Source: Plantibacter sp050587525 (GTDB taxonomy: Bacteria; Actinomycetota; Actinomycetes; Actinomycetales; Microbacteriaceae). Taken from it: a DNA stretch of 64,000 bases. Shown here in pieces: positions 56,001 to 62,710 of this stretch. A program made the position numbers and the translations under genes. Position 1 is the first letter of the stretch, and every line of letters starts with the position of its first letter. The stretch spans positions 202,960 to 266,959 of the forward strand of contig NZ_JBOBFT010000007.1 of assembly GCF_050587525.1 (NCBI RefSeq). Direction: 5' to 3'. The notes under the pieces are model-generated. The model saw only the letters and a program-made list of their open reading frames with translations. It ran no database searches and was not told the origin of the DNA.

Positions 56001-56479
56001 CGTTCGGTGAAGTACCCACTGATCGGCCAGTTGCCCGTCGATTGTGCAATGGCGCGGATGCCGTCCCGTGGGATCTTCTCGACCGGCTTGCCGAGGAGGC
56101 ATCCGGCCGCACGCCCGAGCCAGGCGCCCAGCACCCGGTCCTCCAGCGCAGCTGCCGTGGCAGCGGCGGAAGCGGTCACGACGCGGGGCCCGACCGCAGA
56201 TGCAGCGAGCGCGAGGATCGCTTCCAGTCCGTCCGGCTCCGCGGCGAGTAGGGCGTCCGGCGCCTCGAGCGCGTCGAGTTCGACGAGCAGTTCGCGGGCG
56301 AGTGCGCGGAGCGCGTCATCCGCCGGGTGCGGTGTGGCGCCGCTCACGGGAGCCGTCGGCGATCCGCCTGCGTCCTCCCATCGAGCCCGCTGCTCGGTGA
56401 CGTCGATGCCGTCGAGTTCCGCGGCGACGAGCGCGTGCGGCAGGAGGTCCTCTGGTTGCGACCAACTGAGCCTGATCAC
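53009..56479 (-). CDS. Three-part fusion: ADP-ribosylglycohydrolase domain, TIM-barrel-like domain, FGE-like domain
   Basis: An 1156-residue protein with no signal peptide. Residues about 113-435 form an ADP-ribosylglycohydrolase (DraG/ARH) domain: LGAWLGRAAGCLLGKPVEKI, EDDDLNF in place of the usual TDDTxM, and GGWDTDSVGATAGSIAGAL retained. Residues about 485-960 resemble a glycoside-hydrolase TIM barrel (YDAVVLWHAYPVIG, GVRVFIDYNPWDTG, GVDGVFLDTMKEGDSALV) with a beta-rich end. Residues 1012-1156 resemble a formylglycine-generating/EgtB lectin-like fold (LDDARAYAAWAGARLPTEFE, MLKGGSS, NIGFRLAW) but lack the catalytic Cys pair. The start is GTG at 56479, overlapping the upstream stop by 4 bases. 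It is probably a cytoplasmic hydrolase for an imported glycosyl conjugate. Confidence 0.8.
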   Translation of the reverse strand: MIRLSWSQPEDLLPHALVAAELDGIDVTEQRARWEDAGGSPTAPVSGATPHPADDALRALARELLVELDALEAPDALLAAEPDGLEAILALAASAVGPRVVTASAAATAAALEDRVLGAWLGRAAGCLLGKPVEKIPRDGIRAIAQSTGNWPISGYFTERGLDPAVAERYPWNRRSRPTSLVENIEGMPEDDDLNFPLVALGLLETHGADFTTDDVAQSWLANLPGGRVFTAERIVYRNLLEGIEPEDAASVMNPFQDWIGAQIRTDVYGWTNPGDPVAAARAAWTDGRLSHHRSGLYGAMFAAAACATAVVADSVEEVIAAGLSVVPAESRFAQAIRFGASLGRSELGAEEAIDAIVAEYGHLHWVHVLNNAALLAFALVRGDGDFQTTVTTAVSGGWDTDSVGATAGSIAGALTGAASLPLAWIDPLHNRLASSIPGFDGIGFDELARRTVAVTEAVRGAVASDATRDAQHGSDLHHDPDEAPTNTLDPLVPRPIDRPTELPLDGALDPEIGDIAKIFAAPSDPADWPAWRAALHAWRDEARGRLAYSGSAYDDERAAWAARTFSVSLLWLWDERLFDRAAQRFDVDRYLAATAHHGGYDAVVLWHAYPVIGIDERNQFDFYREVPGLPELVTAFHERGVRVFIDYNPWDTGTRRASGTDPEELAAVSRELGVDGVFLDTMKEGDSALVTTLRSLDPPMLLEGESRVPNQRVEDHQSSWAQWFADSEAPGVMRAHWYERRHMMHSTRRWNRDHSDELQSSWMNGAGMLVWDAVFGVWVGWNARDASILRRMVRVQRALADVLIDGEWTPLVDATPEAIAADVYASRFSLGDVTLWTIVNRGRAAVTGSVLEPLASRTGGSVPGDVRYFDVTDGRELADADATITVPARGIAGVVAVTGQVPEAILDLVAAAAADPRSDDVTFPTRVAERVLPLRTTHAPASISSTRPSDVVAVHGGLHRLPFEYRRRETGTYQGAPYVEEWKPLPPRLHDPRSETIEVEVASALVAGEEVTTAEFERFVRETGYVPAHPGRFLIGAGAPAAPAVGVSLDDARAYAAWAGARLPTEFEWQLAAEQPGFRRLEPLVWNWTESEHNDGITSFVMLKGGSSHEATGSDWYVDGGSRPAAFSLKFLLQGLGMERSPNIGFRLAWDVEAS

Positions 56480-57648
56480 CGTGCAGCCTCCGTGGCGGCG
56501 ACCGACGTCGCTTCCGAGCGGAGTGCGCTCATCGTGGCGGCGCGAGCGGCGAACCGGGCCTGGTCGGCCGCCCACACGTCGCGCGCGACACCGGCCATCG
56601 TCGGTCCGAAGGAGCGGAGGTCGAGTTTGCTCGACTCCCCCACCTCATCGACCCACGCGTCCGGGACGACGGCCGTGCCGCCGAGGGCACCGGCGATCGC
56701 CCCCGCCATGACGGCGATGGAATCGGAGTCGCGTCCGTAGTTGACTGCGCCGAGGACGCTCTCGCGGTAGTCGCCGCCCGTCGCGACGAGCATGCCGATC
56801 GCGATCGGCAATTCCTCGATGGCCTTCGTCCGGCTCGGGATGCGTGCGTCCTTCGCCGGGGCGCGGTACTGCGGGCCGACCGTGTCGAAGGGCTCGACCG
56901 CACTGCGGAGCACGGGCAGCGAGCTGCGCCAGCCGTCGAGTCCGTCTGCGGCGAGTGCGACCGCTTCGATCGCGTCCCGCGTGCCGTCCTTCGCGAGACG
57001 CAGAGCCGTCTCGACGACCGACGCGACATCGGCGCCTGGCCGCATCGCTTCGGCGACGCACGCGGCGTAGACGCCGGCGGCCTCGCGACCGTAGCTGGAC
57101 TGGTGTGCGCCGGCGATGTCGATCGCCTCCGCGTACGCGCCGTCCGGTGCCCCCGCGTTCACGATGCCGATGGGCGCCGCGTACATCGTGGCACCGCAGT
57201 TGACGATGTTGCCGACGCCGGCCTCACGCGGATCGATGTGCCCGTAATGCAACCGGGCCACGAGCCACTTCTCTGCGAGGAAGATGCGGTGGAGCAGGAT
57301 CGTCTCGGTCTCGAGTTCCGGGATCCACCGCCGGTCGCCGATGAGGAGCGGCACGAGGTGATCGGCGACGGAGTACGCGTCGAGGTGGTCGCGAACGGTG
57401 TCATAGACCTCCACGAGCGCGGCCGTCATGAGGGTGTCGTCCGTGATGTGGCCATCGCCCTTGTGGTACGGCGCGATCGGCCGTGCGGTCCGCCAGTCCG
57501 GGAGGAACGGAGGGACGATGCCCTCGATGAAGCCGTCGTAGCGCTCCTGGATCGCCTCCGGGGTGTTGCCCTCCGCGGCTCCGCCCAATGCGTCACCGAC
57601 CGCCGCGCCCGCCAGGGCACCCGTCGCCTTGTCTGCCAGCAGATCCAT
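56476..57648 (-). CDS. ADP-ribosylglycohydrolase family protein
   Basis: A 390-residue DraG/ARH-type hydrolase. The Mg-binding motifs are intact: TDDT (69-72, in GHITDDTLM) and NYGRDSDSIAVMAGAIAGAL (303-322). The N-terminus TGALAGAAVGDALGG is typical. Members remove ADP-ribose or ribose from proteins or small molecules; many in sugar-uptake operons have untested substrates. The ATG at 57648 has GAGGAG upstream, preferred over an earlier start. The stop overlaps the fusion gene by 4 bases, so two members of one hydrolase family are made side by side. Confidence 0.92.
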   Translation of the reverse strand: MDLLADKATGALAGAAVGDALGGAAEGNTPEAIQERYDGFIEGIVPPFLPDWRTARPIAPYHKGDGHITDDTLMTAALVEVYDTVRDHLDAYSVADHLVPLLIGDRRWIPELETETILLHRIFLAEKWLVARLHYGHIDPREAGVGNIVNCGATMYAAPIGIVNAGAPDGAYAEAIDIAGAHQSSYGREAAGVYAACVAEAMRPGADVASVVETALRLAKDGTRDAIEAVALAADGLDGWRSSLPVLRSAVEPFDTVGPQYRAPAKDARIPSRTKAIEELPIAIGMLVATGGDYRESVLGAVNYGRDSDSIAVMAGAIAGALGGTAVVPDAWVDEVGESSKLDLRSFGPTMAGVARDVWAADQARFAARAATMSALRSEATSVAATEAAR

Positions 57649-57735
57649 CTGCGTGTCTCCTCGATCGTGTCTCCGGCCCGTGCGGGCCATCGGTGGGTGG
57701 GCCGGCCACGACGGGCCGGCCCTGGTCGTCGTGCG

Positions 57736-59025
57736 TCAGCCGACGGATGACCAACCGGCCTCGAGCTGTTTGGCCAGCTCGTCCTCGGTCAGGGTGTTGG
57801 CGAAGTACTGCTGGAGCAGCGGCGTCGCGTACTGGTCCTTCCACTGCGGGTAGCTCGTCGCCTTCTGGAACGGCGCCGCCGAGAGGTCTTCACCCGTCGC
57901 GAGCATCTCCTTCCAGCCGCGCTGATCGGCGGTGTCCTTCGCGACGACCTCGCGCGCCTTCGACGACGTCGGGATCAACCAGTCGCCCTGGGCGAGCTTC
58001 GCCTGGTTCTCCGCGCCCATGTAGAAGTCGATGAACTTCGCGGCTTCCTTCGGGTGCTTGCTCTCCGCGGCCACCGACATCGTCTGCGGGTTGGCGGCCT
58101 GCACCGCGCCCTTCGAACCGGCGAGCGGCGGCAGGACGGCCCAGTCGAAGCCCTCCGGCGCCGATTCGGTGATCTGCTGTGCAAGGAAGTTGCCGCCGAT
58201 GTACATGGCGTACGTACCGCCCAGGAAGCCGGGGAGGACATCGGAACCACTCTGCGTGAGGGTCACCGGGTCGAGCGATCCGTCCGTGTACGCCATGTCG
58301 TGCACGGCCTTCGGGACGGCGAGTTCGTCCGCGCCGACCGAGATCGTGGCGCTGCCGTCCTCTGCGACGTCGAAGAAGGTGCCGCCGAAGCCGATCGCGG
58401 TGTTCATGACCGCGGCTGCAGGCTGCTTGAGTCCCCAGCCGACCCCGAACGACCCGCCGGCGGTGAGTTGCTTCGCGGTGCTCGCGAGCTGCTCCCAGCT
58501 GAGGTCGTCGCCGCTCGGGACCTCGACGCCCGCGTTCGCGAACGCGGTCTTGTTGGCGAAGACGACATAGGTCTGCATGAGCGTCGGCGCGGCCACGATC
58601 TTGCCGTCGGCCGTGGTGACGGTGTCCCAGACGTCGTCGCTGACGGAGGACGTGACGTCGTCGCTCAGCGTCGAGGAGAGGTCGGCCAGGTAGCCCTGGT
58701 TCGCGAAGCCGAGGATGTCGCTCGCCTCGTCGTGGATGATGTCGGGTGCGGTGCCGCCCTGGAACTGGGTGACGAGCTGGTCGTGGACGTTGTCCCAGCT
58801 GCCCTGCGTGAGCTTGACCGTGATGTCCGGGTTGGCCGCGTTCCAGGCGTCGACGATCTCCTTCGTCGCGGCGACGGTCGAGTCCTGGTAGGCGAGGCTC
58901 TGGAAGGTGAGTTCGACGGGGCCGTCCGAGCTCTCGGCGGTGCCGCCGGAACCGCCGAATGCGCAGCCGCCGAGCAGGCCGCTGATCGCGACCGCTCCTA
59001 TGGTCAGGAGAACCTGTTTCCTCAT
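57736..59025 (-). CDS. ABC transporter solute-binding lipoprotein (sugar type)
   Basis: A 429-residue family 1 extracellular solute-binding protein with signal and lipobox (SGLLGGC, Cys21). Mature pattern: AWNAANPDITVKLTQGSW, QFQGGTAPDIIHDEASD, PKEAAKFIDFYMG, as in carbohydrate or glycerol-phosphate importers. It delivers ligand to the two permeases encoded upstream. No ATPase gene is present in the operon, so a shared MsmK-type ATPase is likely. The ATG at 59025 has AAGGAG eight bases upstream; a GTG three codons earlier would overlap that site. Confidence 0.93.
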   Translation of the reverse strand: MRKQVLLTIGAVAISGLLGGCAFGGSGGTAESSDGPVELTFQSLAYQDSTVAATKEIVDAWNAANPDITVKLTQGSWDNVHDQLVTQFQGGTAPDIIHDEASDILGFANQGYLADLSSTLSDDVTSSVSDDVWDTVTTADGKIVAAPTLMQTYVVFANKTAFANAGVEVPSGDDLSWEQLASTAKQLTAGGSFGVGWGLKQPAAAVMNTAIGFGGTFFDVAEDGSATISVGADELAVPKAVHDMAYTDGSLDPVTLTQSGSDVLPGFLGGTYAMYIGGNFLAQQITESAPEGFDWAVLPPLAGSKGAVQAANPQTMSVAAESKHPKEAAKFIDFYMGAENQAKLAQGDWLIPTSSKAREVVAKDTADQRGWKEMLATGEDLSAAPFQKATSYPQWKDQYATPLLQQYFANTLTEDELAKQLEAGWSSVG

Positions 59026-59149
59026 TGTGTCCACTCCTTCGTGATCTGGTTGGGGGATGCCGTGGTGCTGTTGTGGGGTGATGCGGGGTGTGCAGGGTGT
59101 GCAGGACCGCCGTACCGTGCGGGTTCGCGGTACGGCCGGGTGCGCTGCG

Positions 59150-60064
59150 TCAGCCCTTGACTGCGCCGCTCAGCAGGCCGGATGTGAGCCGGCGCTGCAG
59201 GATGGCGAAGAAGACGAGGCTCGGGATGGTGGCGAGCAGCGATGCGGCGGCGAGCTGCCCGAGCTGGACCTGTCCCTCCGCGCCGACGAATCTGGCGAGC
59301 GTGAGCGGCAGCGTCTGCAGAGCCGGATCCTGGATGAGGACGAGGGCGAAGAAGAACTCGTTCCACCCCGAGATGAACGTGAAGAGGCTCGTCGCCACGA
59401 GACCGGGGGCCAGGAGCGGGAGGACGATCGACCAGAGGACGCGGATGCGCGAGCCGCCGTCCATCGCCCCGGCCTCCTCCAGCTCAACGGGGATCCCGGC
59501 GACGTACCCCTGGAGCATCCACAGTGCGAACGGCAGCGACCACACGGAGTACACGAGGATGAGGCCCGCGAGGCTGTTGATCAGGCCGATCTGCTTCAGC
59601 ACGAGGAAGAGCGGGATGATGATCAGGATGAACGGGAACACCTGGCTGAGCAGGATCCAGCCCGTCGCGATCCCCCGCAGTTTCGTGCGGAACCGCGCCA
59701 GCGCGTAGGCGGCCGGCAGGGAGATGAGCGTCACGATGATGGTCGTCGAGAGCGCGACGATGAGGCTGTTCCCGGCCGCTTGGACCAGATTCGCCTTCTC
59801 GATCGCCGCCGCGAAATTGTCGAAGTTGAGCGAGTGCGGAAGCAGGCTCGGCGTCGGCGACTGCAGTTCCGCCGGCGTCTTGAACGCCGTCGTGATGAGG
59901 AACAGCAGCGGGAATCCGAGGAAGACCATGTACGCGAGGAGCGCCAGGTACTGCAGCGGCCTCGAGATGCGTCGACGGGCGGTGTTGCCGATGGGCGCGC
60001 GCGGGGTGCGGGCGACGCCTCCGAGCGGAGCGGCCTGGCGGGGGGCGAGTGCTGCCTGGCTCAT
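59150..60064 (-). CDS. ABC transporter permease (MalG type)
   Basis: A 304-residue inner-membrane permease with six predicted helices and the EAA loop that docks the ATPase (EEAGAMDGGSRIRVLWSIVLP). Its ATG at 60064 overlaps the stop of a 17-codon reading frame generated by the tandem 50-bp unit just upstream, and the AAGGAG site comes from the first unit. Works with the MalF-type permease and the binding lipoprotein. Confidence 0.95.
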   Translation of the reverse strand: MSQAALAPRQAAPLGGVARTPRAPIGNTARRRISRPLQYLALLAYMVFLGFPLLFLITTAFKTPAELQSPTPSLLPHSLNFDNFAAAIEKANLVQAAGNSLIVALSTTIIVTLISLPAAYALARFRTKLRGIATGWILLSQVFPFILIIIPLFLVLKQIGLINSLAGLILVYSVWSLPFALWMLQGYVAGIPVELEEAGAMDGGSRIRVLWSIVLPLLAPGLVATSLFTFISGWNEFFFALVLIQDPALQTLPLTLARFVGAEGQVQLGQLAAASLLATIPSLVFFAILQRRLTSGLLSGAVKG

Positions 60065-60114
60065 GACCGACTCCTTGCCTGCGGACGGAAGTAGGTGACT
60101 GCCGACTGGGTCAT
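60061..60114 (-). CDS. 17-codon mini-gene created by the tandem duplication
   Basis: ATG at 60114 with its own AAGGAG, encoding MTQSAVTYFRPQARSRS and ending in TGA that overlaps the MalG-type ATG (ATGA). The last eight residues (RPQARSRS) mirror the C-terminus of the MalF-type permease (RSQARSRS). Whether it is translated is unknown; it could act as a coupling leader keeping ribosomes on the message. Confidence 0.45.
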   Translation of the reverse strand: MTQSAVTYFRPQARSRS

Positions 60115-60189
60115 GACCGACTCCTTGCCTGCGAACGGAAGTAGGTGACTGCCGACTGGGTTATGACCGACTCCTTGCCTGCGAACGGA
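60061..60189 (-). repeat. Tandem 50-bp units carrying a ribosome binding site and start codon
   Basis: Units 60061-60110 and 60111-60160 differ at two or three positions, and a third, partial copy (60161-60189) is the 3' end of the MalF-type gene. Each unit contains AAGGAGTCGGTCAT, that is, a ribosome binding site plus start or stop codon. The duplication lengthened the intercistronic gap without breaking either gene. Confidence 0.95.
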
Positions 60190-61129
60190 GATAGAGGAAG
60201 AGGAAGACCGCGATGACCACGACCATGACGTTGCCCATGGCTGCCGCGTACCCGAAGTTCCCGTAGCGGAAGGCCTCGTTGTAGGCGAAGAGCATCGGCA
60301 GCATCGTCTGGCCGCCCGGACCGCCGGCGGTCAAGACGTAGACGAGTGCGAAGGAGTTGAAATTCCAGATCAGGTCGAGGGTCGTGATCGCCACGATGAT
60401 CGGCCGGAGCGCGGGAAGCGTCACATGCCAGAAGCGGCGGAACGTCCCGGCGCCGTCGATCGATGCGGCCTCGTGGAGGTCGGTCGGGACGTTCTGGAGA
60501 CCCGCGAGCAGCGTCACGGTGGTCTGCGGCATCCCGGCCCAGACGCCGACGACGATGACCGCCGGGAGCGCCGTGGAGAAGTTCCCCAGCCAGTTGATGT
60601 CGTCGGGGAGCCCGAGTGCGCCGAGCGCGCCGTTGACCGAGCCGTAGTTCGGGTTGAGCATCAGGCGCCACATGATCGCGATGACGACGGGCGGCATCGC
60701 CCACGGGACGAGTGCGAGGGTCCTCGCGAGCCAGCGCATCCGCAGGTTGAGGTTCAGCAGCAGCGCGAGGCCGAGCGATGCAAGGAACTGGAGGATCGTG
60801 ACGCTGAACGCCCAGATGAGCCCGATGCGGAACGAGTTCCAGAACAGTTCGTTCGTCGCGAGCTTCGTGTAGTTGTCGACGCCGTTGAACGAGACGACCT
60901 GGCCGAGGCCGGCCTTCGCATCGGTGAAGCCGAGAAGGATGCCCTGAACGAGCGGGTAGACGCTGAAGAGGACGACGGGGATGAGGGCAGGCAGGACGAG
61001 CAGCCAGGCGTCTCGTCCGCTGCCGCCGCCGGGCGCTCCTCCGCCGCGGCGCCGACGGACGGCGGTTCGATTCGGGGGCGGCGTCTGGTGCGTTGCCGGC
61101 GACGCTGCCGGGTGTGCGGTGGTGGTCAT
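60161..61129 (-). CDS. ABC transporter permease (MalF type)
   Basis: A 322-residue permease with six predicted helices and EAA loop HEAASIDGAGTFRRFWHVTLP. A Pro/Arg/Gly-rich cytoplasmic N-terminus precedes the first helix. The ATG at 61129 overlaps the LacI stop by one base (TGATG). Its C-terminal codons are the source of the tandem 50-bp repeat that follows. Confidence 0.95.
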   Translation of the reverse strand: MTTTAHPAASPATHQTPPPNRTAVRRRRGGGAPGGGSGRDAWLLVLPALIPVVLFSVYPLVQGILLGFTDAKAGLGQVVSFNGVDNYTKLATNELFWNSFRIGLIWAFSVTILQFLASLGLALLLNLNLRMRWLARTLALVPWAMPPVVIAIMWRLMLNPNYGSVNGALGALGLPDDINWLGNFSTALPAVIVVGVWAGMPQTTVTLLAGLQNVPTDLHEAASIDGAGTFRRFWHVTLPALRPIIVAITTLDLIWNFNSFALVYVLTAGGPGGQTMLPMLFAYNEAFRYGNFGYAAAMGNVMVVVIAVFLFLYLRSQARSRS

Positions 61130-62235
61130 CAGGACGCCGGGTTTCCATTCGGGGAGAGGGTCGGGGTGGTGTCCGGGGTTGCCGTGAGGGGCTCCGCGGG
61201 CACAGGGGCGGCTCCATCGCGGACGACCGTGTGGGCCGACGACTCACGGATCGTGAGGCTCGGCTCGATGACGACGCGTTCGACGCTCGCGTCCCGGTCC
61301 TCGAGCCGGCGGATGAGGAGCTTGGCGGCAGTCCTCGCACGCTTGACCGAGCCGAGGTTGACGCTCGTCACGGACGGGTTGGCGAGCTCCGCGAGATCGG
61401 TGTCATCCATGCCGACCACGGCGAGGTCCTCCGGGACGCGGATGCCGCGGCGCGAAGCCACTTTGAGCGCTGCCATCGCGAGGAGGTCGTTCGCGCAGAC
61501 GATCGCGTCCGGCGTCGAGCGGTCGAGCAGCTTCGCGGTCGCTTTGAGACCGGCCTTGAAGGTGAAGTCGCGGGCGGCGATCTGCGCGTCGGCGGTGACG
61601 GGGAGACCGAGCTCCGCCATCGTCTGCAGGTACCCTCCGAGGCGCGCGGCGCCCGGGACTGTGTCGACGGGGCCGTTGAGGAACGCGATGCGCTGCCGTC
61701 CCTGCTCGGCCAGGTGGTGCACGGCGAGGCCGACGCCCTGCGCGGAGTCGGCGCGGACGTTGTCGAGCTCGACGTCGTCGGGGAGGGAACCGATGACGAC
61801 GATCGGGAGCCGGCTCGAACGGAGACGATCGACGAGTTCCGGCGTGACGCGCAGGGGGCTGAGGATGAGTCCGTCCGCGAATCCGCGGTCGAGGCTGTTG
61901 ATGAAGTCGACCTGCTCGGCCGCTTCGCTGCCGGTCGAGGAGACGACGAGACGGTAGCCGGCCTTCGTGACGACGCGGGAGATCTCGTGCATCATCGCGA
62001 CGTAGACCGGGTTGCCGACGTCGGCGACGGCGAGGGCGATCTGATCGGTCCGGCCCGCCTTGAGCGACCGGGCGGTGGCGTCGGGCACGTAGCCGAGTTC
62101 GTCGGCGGCCCGGCGTACCTTCTGGATGAGCTGCTCCGAAGCGGGCAGGCCGTTCATGACGCGGGACACGGATGCGATCGAGACGCCGGCGCGTTCGGCG
62201 ACGAGCACGAGCGTTGACTTCTTCGTCTGAGGCAT
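61129..62235 (-). CDS. LacI-family transcriptional repressor of the catabolic operon
   Basis: A 368-residue regulator with N-terminal HTH (TLVLVAERAGVSIASVSRVMNG) and a periplasmic-binding-type sensor domain (DQIALAVADVGNPVYVAMMHE, DAIVCANDLLAMAAL, VVGMDDTDLAELANPSVTSV). It is first in the operon and so autoregulated; two LacI-type operator palindromes lie 60-85 bases upstream over the predicted start site. The ATG at 62235 has AAGGAAG upstream, preferred over a start 18 codons earlier, which would lie in the leader. Confidence 0.95.
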   Translation of the reverse strand: MPQTKKSTLVLVAERAGVSIASVSRVMNGLPASEQLIQKVRRAADELGYVPDATARSLKAGRTDQIALAVADVGNPVYVAMMHEISRVVTKAGYRLVVSSTGSEAAEQVDFINSLDRGFADGLILSPLRVTPELVDRLRSSRLPIVVIGSLPDDVELDNVRADSAQGVGLAVHHLAEQGRQRIAFLNGPVDTVPGAARLGGYLQTMAELGLPVTADAQIAARDFTFKAGLKATAKLLDRSTPDAIVCANDLLAMAALKVASRRGIRVPEDLAVVGMDDTDLAELANPSVTSVNLGSVKRARTAAKLLIRRLEDRDASVERVVIEPSLTIRESSAHTVVRDGAAPVPAEPLTATPDTTPTLSPNGNPAS

Positions 62236-62296
62236 GGCTTCCTTGCACTGCGGTGAGGGGTGGGGCTGCGTCGTCCCGGAGACGTTCACGAGATTT

Positions 62297-62320
62297 GTAA
62301 ACGTTTACGAGAACGTTTAC
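62297..62320. promoter_or_regulatory. Two adjacent LacI-type operators
   Basis: A perfect GTAAACGTTTAC (62297-62308) is followed directly by the imperfect GAGAACGTTTAC (62309-62320), with CG centres 12 bp apart. They lie immediately downstream of the -10, covering the first transcribed bases, where a bound repressor would block elongation or initiation. Confidence 0.85.
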
Positions 62321-62322
62321 AG

Positions 62323-62351
62323 ACGATAGCCGTCGCGACCATCGGATGCAA
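62323..62351 (-). promoter_or_regulatory. Promoter of the LacI-controlled operon
   Basis: On the minus strand TTGCAT (62351-62346), 17-bp spacer and TATCGT (62328-62323). The start site would fall inside or at the edge of the operator pair. Confidence 0.75.
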
Positions 62352-62710
62352 GTGCGGAACCTCGAATCACCTTCGCGGCCTCGTCACCGGACAGCCGTCG
62401 GACCGCCATCCGCCGCCAATCTGCCGATTCTCAGCCCCGTGCGCTAGGCTGTCAGTACTTGCGGATGTTCCGCGCCACTCGGCGTATCCATCGCTTGCGT
62501 CGTAGAACGCTCCCTCTCTCCCCGAGGAACGACGGCCGGCTCCAGTGCGAACAGCACGAGCAGCGCCACGGATCACGGGTCGATGACACTTCATACGGCG
62601 AACGGATGCGCGACCCTGCGCCTTCGCCAATCCCCACCAGCGACGACGCCGGCGGAACGCCACCGGTGTCCGCCCGTCTGCCTGCGTGGCCGTGCCTGAA
62701 AGACACAACC
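62352..62710 (+). other. Long leader region of the DEAD-box helicase gene
   Basis: About 360 bases with no gene. A TAGGCT hexamer at 62445-62450 (TANNNT type) is the best -10 candidate, without a convincing -35; it would give a leader of about 250 bases, as is common for cold-shock helicase mRNAs. No terminator-like hairpin of note. Confidence 0.35.
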
